In this document: in pieces, positions 1 through 9,306 of the stretch | Layout: every line of letters begins with the position of its first letter | Position numbering within the stretch: position 1 is the first letter of the stretch | Assembly: GCF_023715505.1 (NCBI RefSeq) | Contig: NZ_JAMBOH010000004.1 | Span: forward strand, 248,001-312,000 | Source of the DNA: Neobacillus cucumis | Lineage (GTDB): Bacteria > Bacillota > Bacilli > Bacillales_B > DSM-18226 | Length of the DNA stretch: 64,000 nucleotides | Direction of reading: 5' to 3' | The notes under the pieces: generated by a model | Database searches by the model: none | Told to the model about the DNA's origin: nothing | What the model saw: only the letters and a program-made list of their open reading frames with translations | Position numbers and translations under genes: made by a program

Positions 1-31
1 CTGAAACAGGACGCCAATCAAATGAGAGTTT

Positions 32-64
32 AAAAAGATGGTTAGGTTTAACCATCTTTTTATT
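32..64 (+). terminator. Rho-independent terminator of an upstream gene outside the window
   Basis: A 12-bp stem (AAAAGATGGTTA / TAACCATCTTTT) with a very short loop is followed by a T-rich stretch. It probably ends a gene lying before base 1. Confidence 0.65.
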
Positions 65-141
65 TATAGAATCCATATCAATACAGAGGTGATATGGTTT
101 TTTTAGTTTTATAGATAATCTACATTACTAGTATCTCGGTG

Positions 142-170
142 TTTAAAAAAAATGTAGAATGATATACAAT
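142..170 (+). promoter_or_regulatory. Candidate sigma-A promoter of the yesMN-like operon
   Basis: TTTAAA at 142-147 and TACAAT at 165-170 are separated by 17 bp. The -10 matches 5 of 6 and the -35 matches 4 of 6 consensus positions. It lies 75 bp ahead of the sensor kinase start. Confidence 0.4.
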
Positions 171-180
171 ATAAGCAATA

Positions 181-194
181 TGTTTGCGCTTACA
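181..194 (+). promoter_or_regulatory. cre-like CcpA site ahead of the sensor kinase
   Basis: TGTTTGCGCTTACA matches the cre consensus TGWAANCGNTNWCA at all but two positions. It lies just downstream of the candidate -10, where CcpA binding would repress transcription when preferred sugars are present. Confidence 0.55.
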
Positions 195-244
195 GTGCGT
201 TGAATGTTCGAAATGTTCAAAATAATCAATTGGAGAAAACTTTA

Positions 245-2035
245 ATGAAGAAAGCTTTTGATTTATTGAAAAGAAATTATGCGAATCTAAAAATCAAATA
301 TAAACTGTTTATTTTAGTTTCGTGGATTATGATTAGTTCCTTTTTATTCACCTTCCTTGGATTACAATATGCTTTTCATATTTATGATGAACAAATCTAC
401 AGTAAATCTTCGCAAGTGTTAAGTACATCCTCCAATATCATAGAAAATGAACTTCAAAAAATGGAAGATGTTTCTTACAATATCTTGACCGACCCTCAAA
501 TTCAACAATACTTAGCATCAAACGATGCCAAGAGGACAGAGTACGAGCAATATCGTATCCATTCGAATATGGTGGATAAATTATTAAGCTACGTGAACAA
601 CGAGAAATATATACAATCCGTAATTCTTGTCGATACGAACGGGGAAGAGTATGTTGCTGGCCCTAGATCTTTTAAATTACCGTCTGATCTAAAAATGAGT
701 ATTTTGCGAGAAGCATTATTAGCAGATGGAAAAAACATCTGGGTAAACCCCCATGGAAAAGATTTTACGATTGTTACGGCTCGAGAAATTAGACAATATA
801 AGAATTTGAGTTTTGAACCGCTAGGTACATTAATTATTAATATGAATATGGACAAACTTGTCAGCAGCCTCTTTGAGGGATCAAGTAAAATTGATGGCGA
901 GTTTTTAATCACCAATGATAAAGAACTTATTTATCCGACAGAATCTGCAAGTCCGTTGAAAAAAATAGCTTTGTCCATAAATGAGAAACCCGGCTATCAA
1001 ATAAAAACGATTGGAGGTAAAAATTATTTCCTGGTTCACATCAACTCTCATTATTTTGATTGGAGTTATGTGAATGCTATACCATTTAATCAAATCTTTA
1101 AAAATATTAGTTTCATAAAAACAGTACTAGTCATCATTTTTATTATAATGTTTTTTATTGTCACAATCCTAGGGATCAGATTTGCCAGGAATATAACCAT
1201 TCCTTTGGAGAATTTAGTTGAAGGTATGCAATATGTACAAAATGGCGATTTTAAAGAAGCTCAGAAGGGTTTCTTGACGTCTTCCGTCCTCTCTAATGAT
1301 GAGGTAGGTAAGTTACATGAAACCTTTCAAGGTATGACTCAACAAATTGATGAATTGGTGAATGAAAACCTCTCAAAGCAGCTTACGATTAAAGAAACTG
1401 AATTTAAAGCCTTACAAGCACAGATAAATCCTCATTTTTTATACAACACCTTGGAGTCAATCAACTGGCTCGCTAAAATGAATGATCAAGACCAAATATC
1501 TAAAATGGTTGAAGCGCTTGGTTTTCTGCTGCGAAATTCAATCAGCCTAAAGAAGAAGCTCATCCCGATTGAAGATGAGTTAAATATTGTTAAGAATTAT
1601 ATTGTTATACAAAAATATAGATTTGAAGAAAGATTGGACTTTAACATGCAGGTTGATTCTGACCTGTTTGATGTCTATATCCCTAAATTAACCTTGCAGC
1701 CCCTAGTGGAAAATGCCATTCATTATGCGCTGGAGAATATGGTAGATGTATGTAAAATAAGAATTTATTCAGTAGTAAATAAGGAAAATTTTCAGCTAAT
1801 CGTGGAAGATAATGGTCCCGGAATGGAGCCTTCTTTTCTAGAAAAGTTAAAGAAAGGGGAGGTAAAGACAAGGGGACAAGGTATTGGCTTAGCCAATATA
1901 ATGGATCGGATTAAACTTTCATTTGGAAACGATTACGGCGTTGAAATTGAGAGTGAGCCTAATAATGGAGCTAAAATCATCTTAGTTTTGCCATATGACA
2001 GGGGGGAAGAACATGTACAAAGTATTGTTAGTTGA
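245..2035 (+). CDS. YesM-type sensor histidine kinase
   Basis: This is the membrane sensor of a two-component system, expected to detect pectin-derived oligosaccharides and phosphorylate the regulator downstream. Two hydrophobic segments (about residues 20-43 and 291-315) flank an extracellular sensing domain. A HAMP-like linker follows, then a LytS/YesM-type kinase core with PHFLYNTLES (phospho-acceptor His about residue 397), the N-box VEDNGPGM and the G-box GQGIGLANIMDRI. I chose the ATG at 245 because GGAG lies 9 bp upstream; an in-frame TTG at 200 has no ribosome binding site. Its 3' end overlaps the regulator gene by 23 bp. The assignment as YesM-like rests on domain layout and on its pectin-related neighbours. 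Confidence 0.9.
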   Translation: MKKAFDLLKRNYANLKIKYKLFILVSWIMISSFLFTFLGLQYAFHIYDEQIYSKSSQVLSTSSNIIENELQKMEDVSYNILTDPQIQQYLASNDAKRTEYEQYRIHSNMVDKLLSYVNNEKYIQSVILVDTNGEEYVAGPRSFKLPSDLKMSILREALLADGKNIWVNPHGKDFTIVTAREIRQYKNLSFEPLGTLIINMNMDKLVSSLFEGSSKIDGEFLITNDKELIYPTESASPLKKIALSINEKPGYQIKTIGGKNYFLVHINSHYFDWSYVNAIPFNQIFKNISFIKTVLVIIFIIMFFIVTILGIRFARNITIPLENLVEGMQYVQNGDFKEAQKGFLTSSVLSNDEVGKLHETFQGMTQQIDELVNENLSKQLTIKETEFKALQAQINPHFLYNTLESINWLAKMNDQDQISKMVEALGFLLRNSISLKKKLIPIEDELNIVKNYIVIQKYRFEERLDFNMQVDSDLFDVYIPKLTLQPLVENAIHYALENMVDVCKIRIYSVVNKENFQLIVEDNGPGMEPSFLEKLKKGEVKTRGQGIGLANIMDRIKLSFGNDYGVEIESEPNNGAKIILVLPYDRGEEHVQSIVS

Positions 2036-3575
2036 TGATGAAAGAATCATAACCGACGGTATGTCAAAAGTGATTAAATGGGAGTCAATCGGGACAAGTT
2101 TAATCGGGACGGCGAAGAATGGACTTGAAGCCTTTGAAAAAATCACTGAGAATATGCCGGATATTGTGATTAGTGATATTAAAATGCCTGGAATGAATGG
2201 GCTTGAATTGGTGGCAAAAGTACATAAACATTATCCAGAAATCCGTTTTATATTGTTATCAGGGTTTAGTGAATTTGATTATGCCAAGCAGGCAATGGTG
2301 TATGGGGTTAAACATTATTTGCTTAAACCCTGTAATGAAAATACGATTATCGAAGCACTTAAGGAAATAAGTGAAGAGTTAAATCAGGAGAAAGAGCGGG
2401 AACAATTTATTAATAATCTGCAAGAATCTCTTGAAAATGTTCTTCCTTATGCCAAGGAACAGTGGTTGAAGGAATATATTACAAATATTTATGAAAATAC
2501 CGACTCTACAGCCTATCAAAAACTTCTTGAGTTAGATTTAGACATATCCAATGTTCGCCTAGTTTTATTCCAGATAGAGGGCCCATTTCAAGTTGAGCAA
2601 TTGTTTGCCATAAAGAACATAGCTGAACTGAATTTTCAATCATATATTCTTAGTTGCTCGATAGGAGAATTAATTTTAATTCTTGTAAAGGATGATGGTG
2701 AAAATAGTCTGCTTTATGAAAAAATTGAAAAGATTAGAAAAAACTTTTATCAATATTATCAACTGGATTGCACCATTGCTGTAAGTGAAACAGGGAACAT
2801 CAGCAATGCGAATAAATTATATAAGGAAGCACTAGATTGTCTAAATTATCGTTTTTATTTAGGTGAAGGCAGCATTATTACCAAAGAAGACATAGAAAAT
2901 CAAAATGATGATCATGATCAGCAGGAGTTTTATTATGATGACCAGAAATTCTGCCGATTAGTCAAATCTGGCTGTTGGAGAGAAGTTGAGGATGAAATTA
3001 TAACTTTTTTCGACTATTTAGCCGATTTGAGATTCGATATAAGTGCTACAAAATCATATGTCATTCAACTTTTTAATAGCATGATTCGTTTGTGCGATAC
3101 CAATAGTATGAACTCATACTTAACGAAGCTGCAGGTTCTTTTAGAATTAGAAACAATTCAAAGTATGAAGTCCTTTTTCAAGGATATCGCCGAGGAAATA
3201 ACGGATGGATTTTTTCAACAAACCAAAAATAGACATTCCGCCATTATCAGCAGAGTACTTGAAATTATAAAAAACCATATAGCTGATTCTCAGCTTAGCC
3301 TGCAATGGGTGGCAAATGAGATGTTGTATATGAATGCCGATTATCTCGGAAAGCTGTTTAAAAAAGAGACAGGTGAGAAATTCTCTAATTATCTGACTCG
3401 GGTTCGAATCGAAAAGGCCATTTATATGATTGAAAATGAAAGTGATGTAAAAATCTTTGAGCTAGCAGAAAAAATTGGGTTTGGGGATAATGCCCAATAT
3501 TTTAGTCAGGTTTTCAAAAAGCAAACTGGGTTTACGCCATCCGAATATAAACGAGAATCTGTCCAAGGTATGTAG
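2013..3575 (+). CDS. YesN-type AraC response regulator
   Basis: This is the transcription factor partner of the preceding sensor. The N-terminal receiver domain shows the acidic pair VDDE, the phospho-acceptor Asp55 in VISDIKMPG and the conserved Lys105 in LLKP. A long linker follows. The C-terminal ~100 residues are an AraC-type double helix-turn-helix (LQWVANEMLYMNADYLGKLF and FELAEKIGFGDNAQYFSQVF). The start at 2013 is supported by a GGGGGGAAG ribosome binding site; an ATG 18 bp earlier lies inside the kinase gene. It most likely activates the transporter and lyase genes that follow. The family is certain; the inducing sugar is inferred from context. Confidence 0.92.
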   Translation: MYKVLLVDDERIITDGMSKVIKWESIGTSLIGTAKNGLEAFEKITENMPDIVISDIKMPGMNGLELVAKVHKHYPEIRFILLSGFSEFDYAKQAMVYGVKHYLLKPCNENTIIEALKEISEELNQEKEREQFINNLQESLENVLPYAKEQWLKEYITNIYENTDSTAYQKLLELDLDISNVRLVLFQIEGPFQVEQLFAIKNIAELNFQSYILSCSIGELILILVKDDGENSLLYEKIEKIRKNFYQYYQLDCTIAVSETGNISNANKLYKEALDCLNYRFYLGEGSIITKEDIENQNDDHDQQEFYYDDQKFCRLVKSGCWREVEDEIITFFDYLADLRFDISATKSYVIQLFNSMIRLCDTNSMNSYLTKLQVLLELETIQSMKSFFKDIAEEITDGFFQQTKNRHSAIISRVLEIIKNHIADSQLSLQWVANEMLYMNADYLGKLFKKETGEKFSNYLTRVRIEKAIYMIENESDVKIFELAEKIGFGDNAQYFSQVFKKQTGFTPSEYKRESVQGM

Positions 3576-3600
3576 AATGAGACAAAAGGGGAATAAAACG

Positions 3601-4893
3601 ATGAAAAAACTATTAATCTCCATTTTACCCCTGGTAGTAATGTTGGCCTTCACTGGATGTTCAGAAAACAGCAGTGCGGATTCTTCCAAAAATAAGGAAG
3701 AGAAAATCAACCTGAGGTTTGCTTGGTGGGGCGAACAGCCTAGAAACGATTATACACTGAAGGTAATAAAATTGTTTGAAGAAAAGAACCCAGACATCCA
3801 TATTGAATTTGAATTTTCAAATTGGGATGATTATTGGAAGCGGTTAGCTCCAATGGCCGCTGCAAACCAGTTACCAGACATTATGCAAATGGATCTTCTC
3901 TATTTAAAAGCGTATAGTGCCAACAACTTACTTGAAGATTTAACACCCTACATCGAAAATAACACCATTAATACCAAATACATTGATGAGAAAATCCTTT
4001 CAGGGGGAAAAGTAAAGGATCAAATTTATGGTTTCCCATTAGGGTTAAATGCCCCTGCTGTTATCATGGACCCCAATTTAGTTGCCTCTGCAACGAATCA
4101 GGTCCCAACGCAGAACTGGATATGGGAGGACTTTGAAAAAATAGCCATGCAGGTCCACAAACAAAAAAATATATATGGAACTAATGGAATGAAACCGCCA
4201 GAGGTATTTTTCCCCTACTTTTTGCGAACCAATGGAAAGGATTTATATAATCCAGAGGGCACATCATTAGGGTATGAAGATGATCAATTATTTGTCGATT
4301 ATTTCGAAAGACAATTAAGATTACTAGACGAAGGAGCGTTCCCAAGGGTTGATATAACAGAACAGATTAAAGGGATTGAAGATGAGCTATTAGTGAACAA
4401 ACAAGCTCCGATGACTTGGGCATATTCCAATCAATATTATGGTTTTTCAAAAGAATCAGGACGGGAGCTAGAGATATATGCCCCGCCAGGGCCAAATCAA
4501 CAGACAAGTTTGTCTATAAGAGCCAGTATGCTTTTTTCAATCACTAAAAGCTCCAAACATAAGGAGGCCGCTGCAAGATTTATTAACTTTTTTGTTAACG
4601 ATATTCAAGCTAATAAGTTAATTAAAGGTGAAAGAGGCGTTCCCGTTTCAACTAAAGTGGCGGAGACAGTCAAAAAGGGTCTTTCCACAGAACAAAAAAA
4701 GGCTTTTGACTACGTATTCAATGTTGAAAATACAAATAGCAAGGTTGAGGCAGCAGATCCACTTGGAGGAATTGAAGTTGTTCATTTGTTACAGGATATC
4801 TCTGAACAAATTCTTTTTAAAAAAATTACACCACTAGAAGGGGCACAAAGATTTAGAAAAGAGGCAAATGAAATACTTCAGAAAAATAAATAA
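3601..4893 (+). CDS. ABC transporter sugar-binding lipoprotein, copy 1
   Basis: This is a family 1 extracellular solute-binding protein tethered to the membrane. The N terminus has a lysine pair, a hydrophobic core and the lipobox LAFTGC, so the mature protein should start at that cysteine (about residue 20). The start at 3601 follows AAGGGG; an upstream in-frame ATG would bury the signal peptide. It begins 25 bp after the response regulator and so is probably co-transcribed with the sensor system. It is clearly paralogous to the next binding protein (shared RFAWWG/RIAWWG, WDDYWK-LAP and IKGIED-type blocks) but diverged. A terminator follows immediately. It may act as a co-sensor for the kinase or as an alternative binding protein. 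Confidence 0.88.
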   Translation: MKKLLISILPLVVMLAFTGCSENSSADSSKNKEEKINLRFAWWGEQPRNDYTLKVIKLFEEKNPDIHIEFEFSNWDDYWKRLAPMAAANQLPDIMQMDLLYLKAYSANNLLEDLTPYIENNTINTKYIDEKILSGGKVKDQIYGFPLGLNAPAVIMDPNLVASATNQVPTQNWIWEDFEKIAMQVHKQKNIYGTNGMKPPEVFFPYFLRTNGKDLYNPEGTSLGYEDDQLFVDYFERQLRLLDEGAFPRVDITEQIKGIEDELLVNKQAPMTWAYSNQYYGFSKESGRELEIYAPPGPNQQTSLSIRASMLFSITKSSKHKEAAARFINFFVNDIQANKLIKGERGVPVSTKVAETVKKGLSTEQKKAFDYVFNVENTNSKVEAADPLGGIEVVHLLQDISEQILFKKITPLEGAQRFRKEANEILQKNK

Positions 4894-4900
4894 GTAACTT

Positions 4901-4952
4901 AAAAGACTCCGTTGGGGATTGTGTTATTACCCATATCGGAGTCTTTTTATTT
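4901..4952 (+). terminator. Rho-independent terminator after binding protein 1
   Basis: The stem AAAAGACTCCG (4901-4911) pairs with CGGAGTCTTTT (4937-4947) and is followed by T residues. It separates the sensor/binding-protein unit from the second binding protein. Confidence 0.8.
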
Positions 4953-4980
4953 TGGTTCACAATATTGATGATTTTATATC

Positions 4981-5110
4981 TGTTGATTGGAGCGGAAGGT
5001 GCTCGACTCCTGTGGGAGTACGGAACAGGGGAGACCCGACAGGCGCTAATGCGCCGAGGATGCTCCCCGGCAAGCCCGCGGAAAGCGAGCTCCAAGAGCG
5101 GAAATCAACA
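4981..5110. repeat. GC-rich dispersed palindromic repeat, copy 1
   Basis: This 130-bp element begins TGTTGATTGGAGCGGAAGG and ends in the inverse TTGATT sequence (AATCAACA). It is much more GC-rich than its surroundings and contains internal inverted repeats (GACTCCTGTGGGAGT; GGCGCTAATGCGCC). A second copy lies in inverse orientation at 31604-31737. Short ORFs on both strands here are by-products of the high GC content. No target-site duplication is visible. Confidence 0.85.
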
Positions 5111-5183
5111 GCTAAATTTATCGGAGTTCTATTATTCAATAATAGAATGTCTGATTTTTAAACAAACTACTCGGTTATTTATA

Positions 5184-5213
5184 TTCAGACAATTCTAATA
5201 GTAAAGGTATAAT
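5184..5213 (+). promoter_or_regulatory. Candidate promoter of the second binding protein operon
   Basis: A perfect TATAAT lies at 5208-5213. The -35 region (TTCAGA, 5184-5189, 18-bp spacing) is weak, which suggests activation, plausibly by the AraC-type regulator. Confidence 0.5.
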
Positions 5214-5219
5214 AACGAA

Positions 5220-5233
5220 TGTAAACACTTACA
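5220..5233 (+). promoter_or_regulatory. cre-like CcpA site over the transcription start
   Basis: TGTAAACACTTACA matches cre at 13 of 14 positions. It sits about 7 bp after the TATAAT box, a roadblock or start-site position. The same 14-mer occurs upstream of dctP at 49608-49621. Confidence 0.7.
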
Positions 5234-5259
5234 AAAAAAGAAAAAGGGGGATTCAATTA

Positions 5260-6570
5260 ATGAAAAAGTTCATGGTTATGCTGTTTTCACTGATTCTAGT
5301 ATTCTCATTAGCAGCATGCAGCGGAAGCAGTACCACAAGTAAGAGCGAATCTGCTGGGAAAGAAAAAGCTGCAAGTAAAGATGAAAAAGTTACACTTCGT
5401 ATTGCTTGGTGGGGATCACAGCCAAGACATGATTACACATTAAAAATCATCGATATGTATGAGAAGCAAAACCCTAATGTGAAGATTGAAGCAGAATATG
5501 CGAGCTGGGATGATTATTGGAAAAAGTTAGCTCCTCAAGCAGCTGCCAACCAATTGCCAGATATTATTCAAATGGACCTCTCATATTTCTCACAGTATGC
5601 AGAAAACAATCAAATTGCTGATTTGACTCCATACTTAGACAAGCAAATCGACACCAAAGACACCAATCAAAATATTATTGATGGCGGAAAACTTGGTGAC
5701 AAATTATACGGTCTCAATGCAGGGGTAAACGTACTAGGTTATCACTATGACCCAGCATTACTTAAAAAGGCCGGTGTAGAATCTATTGATGAAAACTGGA
5801 CATGGGATGATTATAAAGAAATCGCTAAAAAAGCAAAGGCTGCAGGCCTATTTGTAGATACCGGTGTTAAGGCAGACGTATTTTTTAATTATTATTTAAG
5901 AACACAAGGAAAGTCTCTTTATAGCAAGAATGGTACAGGTTTAGGATATAAGGACGACAAATTATTTGTAGACTTCTTTAAAATGACTTCTGGTTTAGTA
6001 AAAGATAAAGCGGTTCCAACACCTGACTATATGGCACAGGTAAAAGGAATCGAAGATGATCCTGTTGTAAAACAAAAAGCAATTGGTATTTGGCAATGGT
6101 CTAACCAGTTTGTTGGCTTACAGCAAGTGGCAAACAGACCGCTTGAAATCAATAACATGCCAGGACCTGATAGTGATAAAGGACTATTCTTAAAACCAAG
6201 TATGTTCTGGTCAATGGCAAACAACTCTGAGCATAAAGAAGAGGCAGCAAAGTTTATTAACTTCCTAACTAATGATATTGAAGCAAACAAATTAGCGCTC
6301 GGAGATCGTGGTGTACCAGGATCTGCAGCAGTCAAAGAAGCATTGAAGCCATTACTAACTCCAGCACAAAAACAAGTATTTGATTACGTGGAATGGGCTG
6401 AAAAACATAGTTCAGCATTTAATGGTCCAGATCCAGTTGGAGCAGGGGAAGTTATCGAGCTTTTTGATAGCTTGAATGAACAAATGAGCTATGGAAACAT
6501 AAAAGTAGAAGATGCTGCGAAACAATTTAGACAACAAGCTGAAAGCATTTTGGCTCAAAATAAGAAATAA
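5260..6570 (+). CDS. ABC transporter sugar-binding lipoprotein, copy 2 (YesO-like)
   Basis: This is a 436-residue family 1 solute-binding lipoprotein with the lipobox SLAAC (Cys about residue 20) and a serine-rich linker after it. The core is strongly similar to the previous binding protein. AAAAAGGGGG lies upstream of the ATG. It is followed by a strong hairpin and the two permease genes, so it is likely the main binding protein for rhamnogalacturonan oligosaccharides, as YesO is in B. subtilis. Its own promoter and cre site set it apart from copy 1. The substrate is inferred from the neighbouring PL11 lyase and YesMN-like regulators. Confidence 0.9.
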   Translation: MKKFMVMLFSLILVFSLAACSGSSTTSKSESAGKEKAASKDEKVTLRIAWWGSQPRHDYTLKIIDMYEKQNPNVKIEAEYASWDDYWKKLAPQAAANQLPDIIQMDLSYFSQYAENNQIADLTPYLDKQIDTKDTNQNIIDGGKLGDKLYGLNAGVNVLGYHYDPALLKKAGVESIDENWTWDDYKEIAKKAKAAGLFVDTGVKADVFFNYYLRTQGKSLYSKNGTGLGYKDDKLFVDFFKMTSGLVKDKAVPTPDYMAQVKGIEDDPVVKQKAIGIWQWSNQFVGLQQVANRPLEINNMPGPDSDKGLFLKPSMFWSMANNSEHKEEAAKFINFLTNDIEANKLALGDRGVPGSAAVKEALKPLLTPAQKQVFDYVEWAEKHSSAFNGPDPVGAGEVIELFDSLNEQMSYGNIKVEDAAKQFRQQAESILAQNKK

Positions 6571-6578
6571 TTTTAATC

Positions 6579-6610
6579 CGATAGCTGGTCCTTTCTCGGA
6601 TCAGCTATCG
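6579..6610 (+). other. Intra-operon hairpin between binding protein and permease
   Basis: A 13-bp stem with one G-T pair (6579-6591 with 6598-6610) and a 6-nt loop lies 8 bp after the binding protein stop. It has no T run, so it more likely protects or attenuates mRNA, giving more binding protein than permease, than fully terminates. Confidence 0.65.
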
Positions 6611-6656
6611 CCCTTTCAATCTTAGGGTGATGGTCCGGAGAAAAGGAGATGGCAAA

Positions 6657-7616
6657 ATGGCTACACGCGTCGTAAAAGAACACGTTCAAGAAAGTATTTA
6701 TATCGCACCTGTGAGCGCACGGAAACGGGCAATTAGGGAAAATATAAAAGGCTATTTATTTATTAGCCCTTTTGTGGTTGGATTCCTTGCTTTTACATTA
6801 ATACCTATACTTGTTTCATTATACTTATCATTTACAAAATATAATCTATTTTCCGCGCCACAATGGATTGGATTAGAAAACTATAAAAAAATGTTTACTG
6901 CAGACCCAAGGTATTGGCAATCATTAAAAGTTACCCTCATTTATGTATTCGCTGGTGTACCGCTAAGACTAGCATTTGCACTTCTAATTGCGGCGATATT
7001 AAATACAGCCTCTCGGGCAGTTGGCTTATACCGCTCCTTATTTTATCTGCCATCACTGATTGGCGGGAGCGTGGCTGTCGCAATTATGTGGCGTAATATC
7101 TTTGGAGATAAAGGGATTATTAATCTCTTATTAGAACTGCTAGGTATCCCTAGTGTCAGATGGTTCGGTGACCCAACAGCTGCATTATGGATGTTAATCT
7201 TTTTGTCCGTGTGGCAGTTTGGTTCCTCGATGTTAATCTTCTTAGCAGGTTTAAAAGGAATTCCAAAAAGCTATTATGAAGCTGCAAGTGTGGACGGTGC
7301 TAACGGATGGCATAAATTCTTCAAAATAACCCTTCCAATGTTAAGCCCAGTCATTTTATTTAACGCAGTCATGCAGACGATTGGTGCCTTTATGACATTT
7401 GTTCCAGCGTTTATCATTTCAAAAGGTACCGGGGGACCTTTGGATGGAACACTTTTATACTCCCTTTATTTATTCTTACAAGGATTCGAATTCTTCAACA
7501 TGGGCTATGCGGCTGCAATGGCATGGGTCATGCTCATTATCGTAGGGGTTTTAACGGCCATCATTTTTGCAACATCAAAATTCTGGGTTCACTACGAATC
7601 AGAAGGAGGGAAATAA
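6657..7616 (+). CDS. ABC transporter permease (YesP-like)
   Basis: This is a 319-residue MalF/UgpA-type inner-membrane permease with about six membrane segments, starting around residue 35. The EAA loop that docks the ATPase is visible as EAASVDGANGWHKFFKITLP. The start at 6657 has AAGGAG 8 bp upstream; an ATG 30 bp earlier lacks such a site. It pairs with the next gene, 3 bp away. No ATP-binding subunit is encoded in this window, so a shared MsmX-type ATPase elsewhere on the chromosome is expected, as is known for related Bacillus transporters. Confidence 0.92.
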   Translation: MATRVVKEHVQESIYIAPVSARKRAIRENIKGYLFISPFVVGFLAFTLIPILVSLYLSFTKYNLFSAPQWIGLENYKKMFTADPRYWQSLKVTLIYVFAGVPLRLAFALLIAAILNTASRAVGLYRSLFYLPSLIGGSVAVAIMWRNIFGDKGIINLLLELLGIPSVRWFGDPTAALWMLIFLSVWQFGSSMLIFLAGLKGIPKSYYEAASVDGANGWHKFFKITLPMLSPVILFNAVMQTIGAFMTFVPAFIISKGTGGPLDGTLLYSLYLFLQGFEFFNMGYAAAMAWVMLIIVGVLTAIIFATSKFWVHYESEGGK

Positions 7617-7619
7617 CGT

Positions 7620-8459
7620 ATGCGGATAAAATCAGTAAAATGGTGGACTTATCATATCCTTGTAGGTGGATTTGCCGTCCTAATGCTTTATCCGGTTATT
7701 TGGCTTCTGATGAGTTCGTTTAAAGAAAGTAATGCCATCTTCGTAACAGCCAAATCACTAATACCTGATCCATTTATTTTAGATAACTTTGCTGAAGGCT
7801 GGAAGGGGATTGGCGGTAATTCCTTCGGAGTGTTTATAAAGAATACTGCGGTTCTGGTTGTCGTAACCTTAATTGGTCAAGTTATTTCATCGTCCTTAAT
7901 TGCCTTTGGGTTTGCAAGATTAGAATTTAAAGGGAAAGCACTCTGGTTTGGACTTATGATGGTAACATTAATGCTGCCATATGAGGTTGTCATGGTTCCT
8001 CAATATATCATCTTTTCAAAACTTGGATGGCTAAATTCGATTAAGCCGATTGCAATACCAGCGTACTTTGGACATCCATTCTTTATTTTCTTACTAGTTC
8101 AATTTATCCGCACGATTCCAAGAGAATTGGATGAAGCTGCAACGATTGATGGGTGTAATACCTTTAATATTTTCTATAAAATCATTTTGCCATTAATTAA
8201 ACCGGCGTTGGCAACTGCGGCGATTTTCTCTTTCTATTGGACTTGGGATTCCTTACTAGGACCGGTTTTATACTTAAACAGCCCGGCCAAATATACCGTT
8301 TCAATGGCGTTAAATATGTTCTTAAGTAATGAAACCGTTTCTAACTGGGGTGCCATGTTTGCCATGTCCGTAGTGACCTTGGTTCCTGTCTTTGTTATTT
8401 TCTTTACCTTCCAAAGATTTGTAGTAGAGGGAATCAGTACAAGCGGATTAAAAGGTTGA
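7620..8459 (+). CDS. ABC transporter permease (YesQ-like)
   Basis: This is a 279-residue MalG-type permease that forms a heterodimer with the preceding protein. The EAA loop reads [27 protein letters not shown] lies 9 bp before the ATG, and only 3 bp separate it from the previous stop, so the two are co-translated. It imports oligosaccharides captured by the lipoprotein(s) upstream. A small hairpin without a T run follows before the YesL-like gene. Confidence 0.92.
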   Translation: MRIKSVKWWTYHILVGGFAVLMLYPVIWLLMSSFKESNAIFVTAKSLIPDPFILDNFAEGWKGIGGNSFGVFIKNTAVLVVVTLIGQVISSSLIAFGFARLEFKGKALWFGLMMVTLMLPYEVVMVPQYIIFSKLGWLNSIKPIAIPAYFGHPFFIFLLVQFIRTIPRELDEAATIDGCNTFNIFYKIILPLIKPALATAAIFSFYWTWDSLLGPVLYLNSPAKYTVSMALNMFLSNETVSNWGAMFAMSVVTLVPVFVIFFTFQRFVVEGISTSGLKG

Positions 8460-8467
8460 TGATTCGT

Positions 8468-8491
8468 GCCACTCCTTAATACGGGAGTGGC
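8468..8491 (+). other. Small intra-operon hairpin
   Basis: GCCACTCC (8468-8475) and GGAGTGGC (8484-8491) form a perfect 8-bp stem with an 8-nt loop just after the permease stop. There is no T run, so it is probably an mRNA stability element. Confidence 0.45.
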
Positions 8492-8533
8492 AGGGCTTGA
8501 TCAACTTTTAAAAAAATCAGAAGGAGGATGGGT

Positions 8534-9178
8534 ATGGAAACTTCGAGTATTTTGGGCGGTATTTATAAACTGATGGATTGGATCTCGAAACTAGCTTTAC
8601 TAAATCTATTATGGATTGCTTCAACTATTCTTGGTCTGGGTGTTTTCGGCTTTTTTCCTTCGACTGTGGCGATGTTTGCGGTTGTGCGAAAATGGATGAT
8701 AGGCGAAGAGGAGGTTTCCATTGTTAAAACCTACTGGGCTTCTATTAAAAAGGAATTTGTAAAAAGTAATCTTCTCGGTGTGTTTATTGTCGCTGCAGGA
8801 TTGGTGTTATATGCAGATCTGTTATTCATCCAAAACGCAGCAAAAAATATGGCTACATTTCTCTATATACCATTATTCATCATCACGTTTATTTTTGTAT
8901 GTACGCTATTTTACCTCATTCCGATTTTTGTCCATTATGAGATGAAACTAACGGATGTAATCAAGAATTCATTTTTTGTTATGATCATGAATCCTTTATC
9001 CACTTTATATATGCTGATAGGAAGTTTTGGAATCTGTTTTGTTCTATCCTATGTACCGCCTATCTGTATCTTATTTAGCGGAAATTTATTAGCAATGTTA
9101 TTCATGAAACCGGCATGTAACGCATTTAACAAAATTCAACGTAAGCATGAGGTTTACTTACAGGAACAAAGTATATAG
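8534..9178 (+). CDS. YesL-family (DUF624) membrane protein
   Basis: This is a 214-residue integral membrane protein with about five hydrophobic segments and features of the DUF624/YesL family, which commonly sits in carbohydrate ABC-transporter operons of Firmicutes. Its molecular role is not established. An ATG at 8528 abuts the AAGGAGG site, so the ATG at 8534, 6 bp from the site, is the better start. It is probably co-transcribed with the permeases and may assist transporter or sensor assembly, which is only an inference from position. Confidence 0.78.
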   Translation: METSSILGGIYKLMDWISKLALLNLLWIASTILGLGVFGFFPSTVAMFAVVRKWMIGEEEVSIVKTYWASIKKEFVKSNLLGVFIVAAGLVLYADLLFIQNAAKNMATFLYIPLFIITFIFVCTLFYLIPIFVHYEMKLTDVIKNSFFVMIMNPLSTLYMLIGSFGICFVLSYVPPICILFSGNLLAMLFMKPACNAFNKIQRKHEVYLQEQSI

Positions 9179-9306
9179 AAAGCGGGTTCCCTAAACGGCT
9201 GCCCGATTTTTTATATAAACTGTATGAAAGGGGGATTAGGACGGCATCCAAGAATCTTCTCATAAAGAATTTCGCTATTATTCTATTCTTTACTAGGAGG
9301 AAAATT

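Noticed and set aside
200..244. Longer sensor kinase from a TTG start at 200
   Set aside because: It overlaps the promoter/cre region closely and lacks a ribosome binding site; the ATG at 245 has GGAG at good spacing.
4919..5198. Several overlapping 60-80-codon ORFs on both strands
   Set aside because: They fall within the GC-rich palindromic repeat, which gives open frames on both strands by composition.
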